Source: Bdellovibrionales bacterium CG10_big_fil_rev_8_21_14_0_10_45_34 (GTDB lineage: Bacteria; Bdellovibrionota; Bdellovibrionia; Bdellovibrionales; 1-14-0-10-45-34). Taken from it: 64,000 nt of DNA. A model generated the notes under the pieces. It was not told where the DNA came from, ran no database searches, and worked only from the letters and a program-made list of their open reading frames with translations. The position numbers and the translations under genes were made by a program. Where the stretch lies: contig PEZS01000001.1 in NCBI GenBank assembly GCA_002778785.1, forward strand, positions 302,494 to 366,493, read 5' to 3'. Below are positions 1 to 9,761 of this stretch, piece by piece; within the stretch, counting starts at the first letter, position 1, and every line of letters begins with the position of its first letter.

Positions 1-51
1 GAAAAATAAGTAGCCGCAAAGCTAAAACAGTTTTTTAAGTGGATAAAAGTA

Positions 52-1569
52 ATGTCTCTTTTAAGCGAAGGTGTTTTGATTCTAGATTTTGGCTCTCAGT
101 ACACTCAACTGATAGCCAGACGCTCACGAGAATTAGGTGTCTATTCCGAAATTCGCCCAGCGGCAATTGGTCTTGAAGAAATTCGAAAAATTGCCCCGGC
201 AGCAATTGTCCTTAGCGGAGGTCCTTCGTCAGTATTTGATGGAGACTCCGTTCACTACAACTTAGAAGACCTCACAAAGATCGGCCCCGTTTTCGGTGTG
301 TGCTACGGCCTACAAATGGCGATGCACAATGGCGGTGGCGAAGTGCACCGATCAAAACGACGTGAATATGGGCTTGCCAAAATCAAGTGGGAAGAAAGCG
401 GAGATTTTCAAAAAGTTTGGATGAGTCATGGCGATCATGTAGAGGCAGTGCCAGAGGGTTTTGAAGTCTTAGCGCGATCGTCTGACGGTATCATTTCAGC
501 TGTTCGTGGGGATCGGTTTTTGGGCTTTCAGTTTCATCCTGAAGTTTCCCACACCGAAAATGGCAAAAGTCTTATCTCTGAGTTTTTATTTGGCGTCTGT
601 AAGCTTCAAGCAAAGTGGGAAGCACATAACATAGCGGAACATCTTGTTGAAAGCATTCGTAGAAAAGTGCCTCAGAGCGAGAATGTTATATGCGCCATGA
701 GTGGCGGCGTTGACTCAACTGTTGTTGGGGTTTTGATGACGCGTGCTCTGGGTGCTAGTCGCGTGAACTGTGTTTTCGTAGATACGGGCCTTTTGCGAAA
801 AGATGAAGCAGAACAAGTGATGGATACCTATTTATCGCTAGGACTAAATGTAAGAAAACTTGACGCTCGCAAAGACTTTTTGACGGCACTTGCGGATATT
901 GAAGATCCAGAACAAAAGAGAAAGGCCATCGGTCGTGTCTTTTTAGAAGTGTTTGAAAGATCGATCGACAAAACTAAGGTGCAATGGTTGGCGCAAGGCA
1001 CACTTTATCCTGATGTGATTGAAAGTGTTTCTGTAAGCGGTAAGAGTGTAACTATAAAAAGCCATCACAATGTAGGTGGGCTCCCTGAACGTATGCATTT
1101 GAAGCTTGTTGAGCCGCTTAGAGAGTTGTTTAAAGATGAAGTCCGTGCCGTAGGCGAGGAACTTGGGATTGAGCGAGGTGTGCTTTGGAGGCATCCATTT
1201 CCAGGGCCGGGCTTGGCGATTAGAATTCTTGGACCAGTGAATGAGTCGGACTTAAGTGTGCTCCGTGAATGCGACGCTGTTTTTATCGATGAGCTGAAGA
1301 AACTCGATCTTTACAATCAGATCTGGCAAGCGTTCTGCGTTCTTTTGCCAATTAAGACTGTGGGTGTTCAGGGCGATGGAAGAAGCTATGAGCGAGTGTT
1401 AGCGCTTCGGGCAGTAACGTCGATTGACGGAATGACGGCAGATTGGTTTGATTTCCCGTCAGATTTTTTGAGACGCATTTCCTCAAGAATCACAAACGAG
1501 ATACCGCAAATCAATCGCATCGTGTACGATGTTACCAGTAAACCACCTGGTACTATTGAGTGGGAATAG
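52..1569 (+). CDS. guaA: GMP synthase (glutamine-hydrolysing)
   Basis: Converts XMP to GMP using ATP and glutamine, the last step of guanine nucleotide synthesis, in the cytosol. The 505-residue protein has the family's usual length. An N-terminal class I amidotransferase carries the nucleophile Cys84 in VCYGLQ and the partner pair His162/Glu164 in FHPEVSH. The ATP pyrophosphatase domain follows with its P-loop SGGVDSTV from about residue 217, and the C-terminal dimerisation domain ends in the canonical TIEWE. The ATG is preceded only by a weak GTGGAT ribosome site. It lies 48 bases upstream of dnaE on the same strand, so the two may be co-transcribed. Identification is secure. Confidence 0.97.
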   Translation: MSLLSEGVLILDFGSQYTQLIARRSRELGVYSEIRPAAIGLEEIRKIAPAAIVLSGGPSSVFDGDSVHYNLEDLTKIGPVFGVCYGLQMAMHNGGGEVHRSKRREYGLAKIKWEESGDFQKVWMSHGDHVEAVPEGFEVLARSSDGIISAVRGDRFLGFQFHPEVSHTENGKSLISEFLFGVCKLQAKWEAHNIAEHLVESIRRKVPQSENVICAMSGGVDSTVVGVLMTRALGASRVNCVFVDTGLLRKDEAEQVMDTYLSLGLNVRKLDARKDFLTALADIEDPEQKRKAIGRVFLEVFERSIDKTKVQWLAQGTLYPDVIESVSVSGKSVTIKSHHNVGGLPERMHLKLVEPLRELFKDEVRAVGEELGIERGVLWRHPFPGPGLAIRILGPVNESDLSVLRECDAVFIDELKKLDLYNQIWQAFCVLLPIKTVGVQGDGRSYERVLALRAVTSIDGMTADWFDFPSDFLRRISSRITNEIPQINRIVYDVTSKPPGTIEWE

Positions 1570-1617
1570 AACCGAATCGTTAGCACATTCTCCTTGAAGA
1601 ATCAATTTGGGGGCAAA

Positions 1618-4600
1618 TTGAAGTTTGTACATTTACACTGTCATTCGCATTACTCGCTTCTTGAAGCGACCCCTCAGATTAAGGAGTTGGTAAAAAAAAC
1701 CAAAGCGTTAGAGATGACGTCTGTGGCTCTTACTGATCACGGCAATCTCTTTGGTGCGACGGAGTTCTACTTTGCAGCAAAGGATGCGGGAGTCCATCCG
1801 ATTTTGGGCATGGACGCATACTTGGCTCCACAAGGCAGGCTTGTAAAGGGAGAGAACCGAGATGCGGCCCGAAAACCTCTTCGCCGACTTGTCCTACTGG
1901 CTCAAGATTTTGAAGGTTATCAAACTCTCTGTAAGTTGAGCACAATAGGATATCAAGAAGGTTTTTACTATAAACCGAGAATCGATCTAGAAACCCTTAA
2001 AGAGCACAATAAAAATCTCATTTGTTTGACGGGGTCACGTTTTGGAGAGATTGCACAAACTCTAATTGAAGAAGGGCCAGAAGCCGCTCACAAATCTGCG
2101 GAATACTTGAAAGATATTTTCACTGACAGATTGTATATTGAAATCACGAGAACGGGTCTTACTGAACTCGACAATATTAATCCCTATCTCATCGATCTAA
2201 GCAGAACTCTTCGAATTCCGCTAGTGGCTACAAATGATGTGCACTACCTTGAGAGAGACGATTACTTGGCTCAAGAGGTTATGTCATGCATTTCAAACAA
2301 CAGGACTCTTCAAGATACAGAGCGCTCGTCTCTCGGAAGCCGGGAGTTTTATTTTAAATCGCAGGACCACATGGCTAAGCTGTTTGCAGATTTGCCAGAG
2401 GCTATAGAAAACACAGCTGTTGTCGCTTCCAGGTGTGATGTGAAGTTTCATCTTAAAGATGAAAACGATCAGATGATTTATCATTTGCCGACCTTTCCTA
2501 CTTCAGATGGTCGCAGCCTTAAAGAAGAGATTAAATTTCAGGCACACAAAGGTTTAGAGAAGCGTTTCGACGAACACCGCTTGAGAAATGAACCCATATC
2601 AGACGATCAAAAGAAGTCGTATTTTGAGCGTCTTGAGTTCGAACTAAGTGTTATTGAGAAGATGGGATTTAACGGATACTTTTTGATTGTCCAAGATTTC
2701 ATTGGTTGGGCGAAATCCCATAACATTCCCGTGGGCCCCGGGCGGGGATCGGGGGCGGGGAGTTTGGTCGCCTACAGTCTTGGGATTACCGATCTGGATC
2801 CAATTCCTTACAACTTGATTTTTGAAAGGTTTCTTAATCCTGAACGTATCAGCATGCCGGACTTTGACGTCGACTTTTGTCAAGATCGACGTCACGAAGT
2901 CATCGAGTACGTGACGGACAAATATGGTAGAGCCTCGGTTTCTCAAATCATCACATTTGGAAAGCTCCAGGCCAAAGCTGCTGTGAGAGATGTCGGACGT
3001 GTTTTGGGAATGACGTTTTCAGAGGTGGATGTCATTGCAAAACTGATACCCGAAAAACTAGGGATTACACTTCAAGAGGCATTAGATACGGAGGCGCGCC
3101 TACGTGAACTGATGGAAGAAGATCCAAAGATTGATTCGCTCCTTCAATTGGCCTTGAAGATTGAAGGACGAAACCGGCATGCGAGTGTGCACGCTGCGGG
3201 GGTGATAATCTCGGACCGACCACTCGTTGAACATGCCCCTCTTTATAAGGGCGAGCATGGCGAAAACGTGGTGCAGTATGATATGAAGCAAAGTGAGAAG
3301 ATTGGGCTTATCAAGTTTGATTTTTTAGGACTTAAAACTCTCACGTTGATCCACAACGCACTTGACCTTGTCGAACAAAACCGCGGTAAGAAAATCAAAG
3401 TTTCCGATATTTCGTTAAGAGATCCCGGCATTTACCAAATTATGTCTCGCGGAGACACAGCAGGAATATTTCAGTTCGAAGGCGACGGCATTAGCGATCT
3501 TATTAAAAAGTTCCAGCCGACAAGTTTTGAAGACATCACAGCTATCAATGCGCTCTATCGCCCGGGTCCGATGCAGATGCTCGACGAGTACGTAGGTAGA
3601 AAACACGGGACAATTCCTGTGACTTATCTTTTTGAGGAACTTGAGCCAATCCTCAAAGAAACCTACGGAATCATTGTTTACCAGGAGCAAGTGCAGTTGA
3701 TCGCAGCTCGTATTGCAAAATACTCTTTGGGCGAAGCCGACATGCTCCGCAGGGCAATGGGTAAAAAAGATACTGCTGTAATGGAGAAGCAAAAAGACCG
3801 TTTTTTGAAAGGGGCTAAAGAGAACGGTTTTGAAGAAAAGAAGGCAGCGGAGCTCTTCGATTTGATGGCGAAGTTTGCACAATATGGCTTTAATAAATCT
3901 CATGCAGCTGCTTATTGTGTGGTTGCGGCACAAACTGCCTTTTTGAAAGCCTACTATCCAACAGAATTCTATGCTGCCATGTTAAGCACTGAGATGTCAG
4001 ACACTGACAAGATAGTTAAATATGTCAAAGATGCTCGCTCGCACAAAATTAACGTAAGATCCCCCCATATAAACTTTTCGGGTTACAAATTTAGCGTCGG
4101 TGGTGAAGACATATTTTTTGGCCTAGGGGCCATCAAAGGCGTTGGTGAGTCGGCAGTCGACGCCATAACAGAGGCCAGGCAGGCCCAGCCAGAGAAACGC
4201 TTCTCAGATCTTGATACATTCTTTAATAGTGTCGACACGCGCCGAGTGAATAAAAAAGTAGTAGAGTGCCTCATCCGGGCGGGCGCTTTGGATGGTTTTG
4301 GTTATCACAGAGGTCAGCTAATGGAGCACTATGCGAGCTGGCTTGAGCGAGCTGAGTTTGAGCAAAAAGATAAAGAAGTTGGCCAGGCCTCCCTTTTTAG
4401 CATTTCTGAATCGTTCAATGAACAAGATAGATATGTTCCTCCTGAAGCAAAGGAGTGGACTAAAGATGAAATTTTAGCATCTGAGAAATCGGTCTTGGGT
4501 TTTTATCTCACAGATCACCCGCTGTCGGGGCTACAAGTTTTGGTAAGATCGCTAGGAGCAAGATATGTGTCGAGTTTTACCGAAAATGACCACAAAACGC

Positions 4601-5094
4601 GAGTCAGAATTGTTGGTCTGATTTCTTCAATGAGGGAGTTGATCACTAGAAAAGGCACTCGAATGGCATTTCTTAATTTAGAGGACCTCTCAGGCCAAAT
4701 TGAACTTGTGGCCTTTCCAGACGTGTTTGATCAGAACAAAGAGCGGCTTAAGGTCGATGCTATTGTAGTTGTAGAAGGAACCGTTGAAACCGAGGGCGCG
4801 AGGTCAAAACTCATTCTTGATAGTGTTATCGAAGCGGATAATTGGCTGAAAAGAGCGAAGGGATTTCATGTTCGACTATCCGAGGACATGATTGATCGAC
4901 TGGAAGAGCTGCACAATGTGTTGGCTGAGAACTCAGGTTCGTGCCCTCTGCAGATTGAGGTTGATTTGCCTCAATATGGATATGATCTAAAACTACTTTC
5001 TAAAAACCCAACAGGATTGAATCCAGATAAAAACTGGATAGAAAACCTTCACGGAAAGTTCGGCAATCTCGATTTCATGGACATCCAGTTTTAG
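1618..5094 (+). CDS. dnaE: DNA polymerase III alpha subunit
   Basis: Replicative polymerase subunit of the DNA polymerase III holoenzyme. I chose the TTG at 1618 because it follows a GGGGG stretch by five bases and gives the family-typical opening MKFVHLHCHSHYSLLEA; an upstream in-frame TTG at 1594 would add eight residues. The PHP domain occupies about residues 1-280 (HLHCHSHYS, TDHGN). The polymerase active site shows PDFDVDF with Asp415, Asp417 and Asp419. A helix-hairpin-helix segment (GLGAIKGVGESAVDAI) and an OB fold (VRIVGLISSMRELITRKG) follow. At about 1,158 residues it has normal DnaE1 length. Confidence 0.95.
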   Translation: MKFVHLHCHSHYSLLEATPQIKELVKKTKALEMTSVALTDHGNLFGATEFYFAAKDAGVHPILGMDAYLAPQGRLVKGENRDAARKPLRRLVLLAQDFEGYQTLCKLSTIGYQEGFYYKPRIDLETLKEHNKNLICLTGSRFGEIAQTLIEEGPEAAHKSAEYLKDIFTDRLYIEITRTGLTELDNINPYLIDLSRTLRIPLVATNDVHYLERDDYLAQEVMSCISNNRTLQDTERSSLGSREFYFKSQDHMAKLFADLPEAIENTAVVASRCDVKFHLKDENDQMIYHLPTFPTSDGRSLKEEIKFQAHKGLEKRFDEHRLRNEPISDDQKKSYFERLEFELSVIEKMGFNGYFLIVQDFIGWAKSHNIPVGPGRGSGAGSLVAYSLGITDLDPIPYNLIFERFLNPERISMPDFDVDFCQDRRHEVIEYVTDKYGRASVSQIITFGKLQAKAAVRDVGRVLGMTFSEVDVIAKLIPEKLGITLQEALDTEARLRELMEEDPKIDSLLQLALKIEGRNRHASVHAAGVIISDRPLVEHAPLYKGEHGENVVQYDMKQSEKIGLIKFDFLGLKTLTLIHNALDLVEQNRGKKIKVSDISLRDPGIYQIMSRGDTAGIFQFEGDGISDLIKKFQPTSFEDITAINALYRPGPMQMLDEYVGRKHGTIPVTYLFEELEPILKETYGIIVYQEQVQLIAARIAKYSLGEADMLRRAMGKKDTAVMEKQKDRFLKGAKENGFEEKKAAELFDLMAKFAQYGFNKSHAAAYCVVAAQTAFLKAYYPTEFYAAMLSTEMSDTDKIVKYVKDARSHKINVRSPHINFSGYKFSVGGEDIFFGLGAIKGVGESAVDAITEARQAQPEKRFSDLDTFFNSVDTRRVNKKVVECLIRAGALDGFGYHRGQLMEHYASWLERAEFEQKDKEVGQASLFSISESFNEQDRYVPPEAKEWTKDEILASEKSVLGFYLTDHPLSGLQVLVRSLGARYVSSFTENDHKTRVRIVGLISSMRELITRKGTRMAFLNLEDLSGQIELVAFPDVFDQNKERLKVDAIVVVEGTVETEGARSKLILDSVIEADNWLKRAKGFHVRLSEDMIDRLEELHNVLAENSGSCPLQIEVDLPQYGYDLKLLSKNPTGLNPDKNWIENLHGKFGNLDFMDIQF

Positions 5095-5259
5095 GTTTCA
5101 AGAGCTTTTTGCGGACGCATGTGCTGAGTGCTTCGTACTTAATTCGTTTCATACTATCTTTTTCGGATGCATGAGGCCGAAGCACTTTCCTCTCGCTCAA
5201 GGCCCCATGACTTTTAGAATGAAACCGCTACGGATCGCGACTTCAAGAATGGCGGTGGT

Positions 5260-5793
5260 TCACTGAATCTCGTTACATTTAAACCATGTCCAATTCGCTA
5301 GAACACTGTGTGACGTCTTGACGCCTGAGCTCGTTGGAGAAATCGGAGTATAAGTTACCGATCCTTCAGAGAATTCAAGTTTGTACGTAAAGTTAGGGTC
5401 ATCTATGCCGCTTTTTTTGTATCCTTTAAGCTCAAAAGTAAGCTTATCGGGCCCTCGAAGTTCGTCAGATTCATCTTGGTCTTGCTCTGAGGGGTCACTT
5501 GGGAAGTCATATGTAAGGCTGCCGACGAGAAGCTTATCCGCACGGAGCGAAACCACTCCAGAATAAGAGTCATCCATGTACGACATAGAAGAACTGTGTT
5601 GGTTGTCATTTGAATCTGGCTCAGTGCCTGTATAGAACATTACGGGCAGAATTCGAACTTCATCTGAACCCGCTGCTCCTTCTTTAATTCCGATTTCGCC
5701 GAGGCACCACATTTTATCATTCTGCTGAGCAATCGCTAAACTGGCAAAAAGAGTACTTGTGAGTAAAAGAATAAGTTTCAAGACCGTTTTCAT
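5260..5793 (-). CDS. Exported protein of unknown function
   Basis: A 177-residue protein that I do not recognise. The start at 5793 is supported by an AAGGAG ribosome site seven bases upstream and gives a clean signal peptide, MKTVLKLILLLTSTLFASLA, probably cleaved after AIA. The mature part is acidic and rich in Ser, Asp and Tyr, with one Cys near the start (MWCLGEIG) and one near the C-terminus (WFKCNEIQ) that could form a disulfide after export. It converges with dnaE and is monocistronic. A longer in-frame reading to 5868 exists but would bury the signal peptide. Confidence 0.7.
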   Translation of the reverse strand: MKTVLKLILLLTSTLFASLAIAQQNDKMWCLGEIGIKEGAAGSDEVRILPVMFYTGTEPDSNDNQHSSSMSYMDDSYSGVVSLRADKLLVGSLTYDFPSDPSEQDQDESDELRGPDKLTFELKGYKKSGIDDPNFTYKLEFSEGSVTYTPISPTSSGVKTSHSVLANWTWFKCNEIQ

Positions 5794-6202
5794 ATGGGAA
5801 CTCCTTTTGGTCAAACCAGATACCATTCCAAAGCTAAATAAAAGACAACGTTGGGAAAGTACAGTCAATTATTCGTGTTGTGAAGATTGTACTAGCTGCT
5901 ACCTTGTAAAGACCACCCAGGTAAGGTGATCCGCTTTCAGGTCTCATTAATCTGAATTGAGATCCGGGACTTTATACGAGGAGGCACTTCCGATTTCGGG
6001 TTACAATGACGCGCTTCAATTCGGTGTGCCTGATGGGCTTGATCGCGCAAGTTTCTACCTACAAACTAAGAAATATAGGACGAATGGATTTATATGGGGT
6101 GGAGTTGAGCGGGTGCTTGTCTCAAAGCTTGATTCTGTTAGCGGATCTCATATCAAGTGGAACCTAACGTCTGTAAGGATCTTGTTTCGGAAAGGAAGCG
6201 AT
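5794..6202. other. Intergenic region between divergent exported-protein genes
   Basis: About 409 bases separate the start of the minus-strand exported protein from the plus-strand gene beginning at 6203. An open frame continues from 5957 into the downstream gene, but it has no ribosome site and would place a signal peptide internally, so I treat it as non-coding. It must hold promoters for both divergent genes; I see no clear -35/-10 pair, repeat or RNA gene. Confidence 0.4.
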
Positions 6203-7405
6203 ATGAATACGAACTTTGTGCGACGTCTTGCTGGCTTCATCTGTTTGTTAGCGTTGCAGCCGTCGACGAGTATTGGCCAGGAGCTGATATCGCGAACAGA
6301 AGTAGGGCGCTCCGATGAAAAGGATGCCCAAATCGCGCGCGCAAAAATTCAAGAAGAAGTTATTAAGAAAGTCAGCTTAGAGCTAATAGAGAAGATGGTT
6401 GGCCCAAAGCAGTTTCAAAAAGACGTTTCCCTTTATGAAAAACGCATATTGCCGGAGTATGAAAGATACATCCCGTTGATCAGACCGGCGGCTCCTCAAT
6501 CGGATAGAAGTGGCACGTCGATAAAGTTCGATTTGAGTATCTCGCGAAGTAGCCTTGAGCAATTGCTCCGAAGCAAAGGACTTATTAAATCAGGTGAAGC
6601 GCCGGCGCTCGTCTTGCCACTTATTGTGGGCTACGACCAGGTTGGCTGGGATACCTTTGATTGGTGGTCTGTTGATACTGTTTCGAGCAGCGACAAAGCG
6701 GCGAAGAACAATTCTATGCTGCCATCTTTGTATCGCCGCGTACTAGAAGAACTTAAGGAGCGTTTTAAGACCCAAGGTATTCAATTTGTTGAAACGAACG
6801 CCAAGACAGCTCAAAAGTTAGAAGGAGTACCGGCGGGCTCTATAAAATCAGATGTTCTGAAAAAAGTGTCTTCGGACTTGGGCGCGAACTTAGTGTTACG
6901 AGGCTCTTTTGGTCTTGATCGAGTCGAAGGAGAAGAGCTGCAATACGAATGGCGTTTTAGAATGTCGATGGTGCATCCAGAGTCCGGAAGAGTTTTGAGC
7001 GAGATCAATGAGAGCTTTCGAACTACGGTCGGAGATCCTAAGAAAGTCGTGATGGAGGCCTTCGACAAAGGTTTAAAGGAATCTTCGGACCTCATTGCGA
7101 GCGTCGCAGGGGATGTGTGGAAGAGAGGCTTAGTATTTACAGAGCGAGTAGGAATTCTTGTACGAGGGGATGTGGCCACTCTTAATCCAAAAGACATCAA
7201 AGAAGCATTCACTCGTGATATATCTTCAATAAAATCAATACATGAGCGTGTGTTTCAAAATGACCTCTTGTACTTAGAGGCCAATGTTGAAGGTGGGCTT
7301 GCGGGAGTTAAGTTAGATAAAGGGTGGAGCCTCAAACTTGCCAAGGGCTCTTTACAGTTCGTTGAGAAAGACGACGAACGCTTAGCGTTTAAGTTTATTC
7401 CTTAG
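6203..7405 (+). CDS. Exported protein of unknown function, upstream of CsgG/FlgT-like lipoprotein
   Basis: About 400 residues. The ATG at 6203 follows GGAAAGGAAG and yields a signal peptide (RRLAGFICLLALQPSTSIG). The mature protein starts with a charged helical segment (residues about 30-75), then alternates strands and helices with segments such as SDLGANLVLRGSFGL and MVHPESGRVLSEINESF. The latter two resemble the CsgG/LpoB-type pattern in which a lipoprotein or periplasmic factor reports a computed value, but I cannot name a family. It lies about 100 bases upstream of a lipoprotein of similar style on the same strand, which suggests a shared envelope role. Confidence 0.65.
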   Translation: MNTNFVRRLAGFICLLALQPSTSIGQELISRTEVGRSDEKDAQIARAKIQEEVIKKVSLELIEKMVGPKQFQKDVSLYEKRILPEYERYIPLIRPAAPQSDRSGTSIKFDLSISRSSLEQLLRSKGLIKSGEAPALVLPLIVGYDQVGWDTFDWWSVDTVSSSDKAAKNNSMLPSLYRRVLEELKERFKTQGIQFVETNAKTAQKLEGVPAGSIKSDVLKKVSSDLGANLVLRGSFGLDRVEGEELQYEWRFRMSMVHPESGRVLSEINESFRTTVGDPKKVVMEAFDKGLKESSDLIASVAGDVWKRGLVFTERVGILVRGDVATLNPKDIKEAFTRDISSIKSIHERVFQNDLLYLEANVEGGLAGVKLDKGWSLKLAKGSLQFVEKDDERLAFKFIP

Positions 7406-7508
7406 TGAGAAAAATCGGTTGAGTGATGGTGCTACCCGTCCTTTCGCCTAGTCCTGCTTATCAAAAAGCGCTGAATAAATGATACTGAAGAAGCAGTGGA
7501 GCGATAAG

Positions 7509-8549
7509 ATGAGGGGTTGCATGATTTTTAAAAGACTATCTGTAAATCCGCCGCGAGGAATTGAATCAGAGACGTATCTTTGCAATTTTTCTTTGCTTCG
7601 CCAAAGAATGCTGCTGACAGTACTGTTGGTATCGGGGCTGTCTGGATGCAGCCTTTTTGGTAGTAAGGAGCCTGAGAAAGTTCCCCCCCCTATATCGCCG
7701 CAACTGCGTGATGTCCCTTATTCTGCCCGAGATTTTAAGATGGAGGAGCCGCGGCGCCGAGTTTTTGTTCTGCCGTTTCTCTACTCACTGGGTGAGAACC
7801 CGGGCGCAATTTCTCAAGCCGCCCGAGATGGATTTGTTGATCAGCTTGTTCGCACGCGCCAATTTGTGATTCTTAACAACAACGATTTGGCCAGCGACTT
7901 TTCAAAAATGGTCGATGAATCGCTCGAGTACAATATTTCGGAGTTTCTCAGCCAAGCCGAGAAAACAGGTGCGGCAGCTATTATCGAAGGAAAAGTTTTA
8001 GAAATTCGAGCGAGAAAATCCGGTGATCCTGTTGGCGTTTTTCGAAAAACTCAAGTACGGGTCGATGCCTCGATCAGGATTCGGGTTATATCGGCAAGCA
8101 GTGGGCGAGAAATTTTGAATGTGGCTCGCACCAACACGATCGAGACAAGCTCTACGAGTGTAGGTGCTAATGAGCCGGCTGCAAATTGGTTAGATCAAGA
8201 TCCTTCTCTAGTGCGTGAGGCGGTTTCTAAGGGCTTTCAAGCCCTGGTACCTGATGTCACCTTAGCTGTACGAAAACTTGCGTGGGAAGGGCGGATTGCC
8301 CAAGTCAACGGAGACAGAATTTACATCAACGCGGGCAGGGTGAGCGGCCTTCAGGTTGGAGATATTTTGAAGGTACTCGATCAAGGCGAACCTATATTTG
8401 ACCCCGCTACCGGCGTTCTTATTGGGCGTGCTCCGGGGAGAATGAAAGGGACGCTAGAGATCGTTAATTACTTCGGACAAGACGGCTCTGTTACAGTCGT
8501 CCATTCAGGCGCAAACTTCCAAAAAAACGACGTCGTTGAAATGTACTAA
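7509..8549 (+). CDS. Lipoprotein with CsgG-like and FlgT C-terminal-like domains
   Basis: A predicted outer-membrane-directed lipoprotein. A hydrophobic stretch ends in the lipobox LSGC, followed by SLFGSKEPEKV. Residues after RRRVFVLPF show the CsgG/LpoB-like fold pattern (a conserved strand, AARDGFVDQLVRTRQFVILN, then EKTGAAAIIEGKV), and the C-terminal part (GDRIYINAGRVSGLQVGDIL, then KNDVVEMY) resembles the FlgT C-terminal domain. The start is uncertain: ATG 7509 has GGAG seven bases upstream; ATG 7608 gives a shorter signal but lacks an arginine-rich n-region and ribosome site. A flagellar or surface-assembly role is possible but not shown by the neighbours. Confidence 0.7.
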   Translation: MRGCMIFKRLSVNPPRGIESETYLCNFSLLRQRMLLTVLLVSGLSGCSLFGSKEPEKVPPPISPQLRDVPYSARDFKMEEPRRRVFVLPFLYSLGENPGAISQAARDGFVDQLVRTRQFVILNNNDLASDFSKMVDESLEYNISEFLSQAEKTGAAAIIEGKVLEIRARKSGDPVGVFRKTQVRVDASIRIRVISASSGREILNVARTNTIETSSTSVGANEPAANWLDQDPSLVREAVSKGFQALVPDVTLAVRKLAWEGRIAQVNGDRIYINAGRVSGLQVGDILKVLDQGEPIFDPATGVLIGRAPGRMKGTLEIVNYFGQDGSVTVVHSGANFQKNDVVEMY

Positions 8550-8561
8550 AGGAGGTACGCT
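8550..8561 (+). promoter_or_regulatory. Strong orphan Shine-Dalgarno after lipoprotein gene
   Basis: Immediately after the lipoprotein stop codon sits AAAGGAGGTACGC followed by TTG at 8561, an almost ideal ribosome site. The frame it serves is only 22 codons long and runs antisense into the end of the convergent gene. It may be a relict of a lost downstream gene or a chance match. Confidence 0.3.
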
Positions 8562-8591
8562 TGCCCTTAAAAATTAATAGCCAGCAACTAA

Positions 8592-9761
8592 CTACAAAGC
8601 TTCGAGGATACTCTTATATTCGTCTATGAGCTGTCTTGCCTGATTCCAAAAGTTATCTTCTAGATCTTCCATACTTTTAAGCTCGGCAATGCCCCAGTAG
8701 TCCTGACGTTTTAATCGATCAGGTATCTGAAAGAGTGCTCCATTGAAGCGCATGTTAAAATGATCCAGATGTTTTAAATCCGTAAGCAGATCTTCTCGAT
8801 CAAGAACGTATCTAAAGAAACTGTCTTCATGGCTGGCAGCAAATAATACGACATGCCTCAGCCACCTGGTGGCGCCATCTTCTGCATCAGCCCAATCCAA
8901 CAGCTTTCCCCAAACCTTTTGAGCTTTTTCTGAAAGGACAGGTGGTATGTAGCTTTCGGCATGCTGTTTGTCGTGATTTGCAAACTGAAAGGGACCAAGC
9001 TTTTGACCATCGGCTCGTAATGTCCTTTCACTGATTGAGACAGGAAACAAACCCAATCCGACCAGGTAGTTCAGATCGACGACGCTAAGATCGCCATAAA
9101 CCGGGATAAATACTCCATTGGAGGCAAATCTCTCATCCCTTTCCCAAAACGAACCATCTTCTAGATTATTGGTAAAATCACTGAACTTGATTGGTTCTCT
9201 AGGACGTGAATCAACTTCAGAATGATAGGGATTATCTTTGTAAAAGAAGCCGCTGAACTCTTCGCCCTCTACCTTATAGGCCATGACGTCAGCCAGAAGA
9301 AGCAATCTCTCAAAATAATTAAGACTTTGATTATAAGTCGTGGCATTTTGTAACGAGAACATCAAATTGGCAACGGCCTTCATTTCAGCAAGCCGACTTT
9401 GAACTACCTCAATAAATTCTGCAGTATTTGTATCTTCTCTCTCACGTTTTGCAAGGGAGTATCGAAGCGAACTTGAAATCAAGTCATTAGCAACCTGGCT
9501 GAAAATACTTTTTTGATCTTGAGTGAGAATCGCGGAAGTCTGGCGCTTTACTCGAGACGGTAGTTCCTTAAAAACCTCTCCAAGCTTCTTAAAATCGACA
9601 GGAACAATCTCCGAATCATTACCAAAAACTAAGCAACTAATCGTAGTGGAGTCTTGTGCAAGAGAACTTTGACCCAAAAGAAAACAATATACTGCAAACA
9701 GTTGAAACGCACGGAGACTGGCTGTCCCCATACATTTACTTCGCAAATTAAACCGATTCAT
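8592..9761 (-). CDS. Exported protein of unknown function
   Basis: A 389-residue protein that I do not recognise. The N-terminus (MNRFNLRSKCMGTASLRAF) leads to a hydrophobic segment ending in SSLAQ, a plausible signal peptide; an internal ATG at 9731 would give a shorter version of the same signal. The mature protein is helical, rich in charged residues, with segments such as LPSRVKRQTSAILTQDQKS and a hydrophilic C-terminal helix. No catalytic motif stands out. It is convergent with the preceding lipoprotein and separated from the next gene by a long spacer. Confidence 0.65.
   Translation of the reverse strand: MNRFNLRSKCMGTASLRAFQLFAVYCFLLGQSSLAQDSTTISCLVFGNDSEIVPVDFKKLGEVFKELPSRVKRQTSAILTQDQKSIFSQVANDLISSSLRYSLAKREREDTNTAEFIEVVQSRLAEMKAVANLMFSLQNATTYNQSLNYFERLLLLADVMAYKVEGEEFSGFFYKDNPYHSEVDSRPREPIKFSDFTNNLEDGSFWERDERFASNGVFIPVYGDLSVVDLNYLVGLGLFPVSISERTLRADGQKLGPFQFANHDKQHAESYIPPVLSEKAQKVWGKLLDWADAEDGATRWLRHVVLFAASHEDSFFRYVLDREDLLTDLKHLDHFNMRFNGALFQIPDRLKRQDYWGIAELKSMEDLEDNFWNQARQLIDEYKSILEAL

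Noticed and set aside
5957-6202. N-terminal extension of the exported protein beginning at 6203
   Set aside because: It would put a signal peptide 80 residues inside the protein and has no ribosome site.
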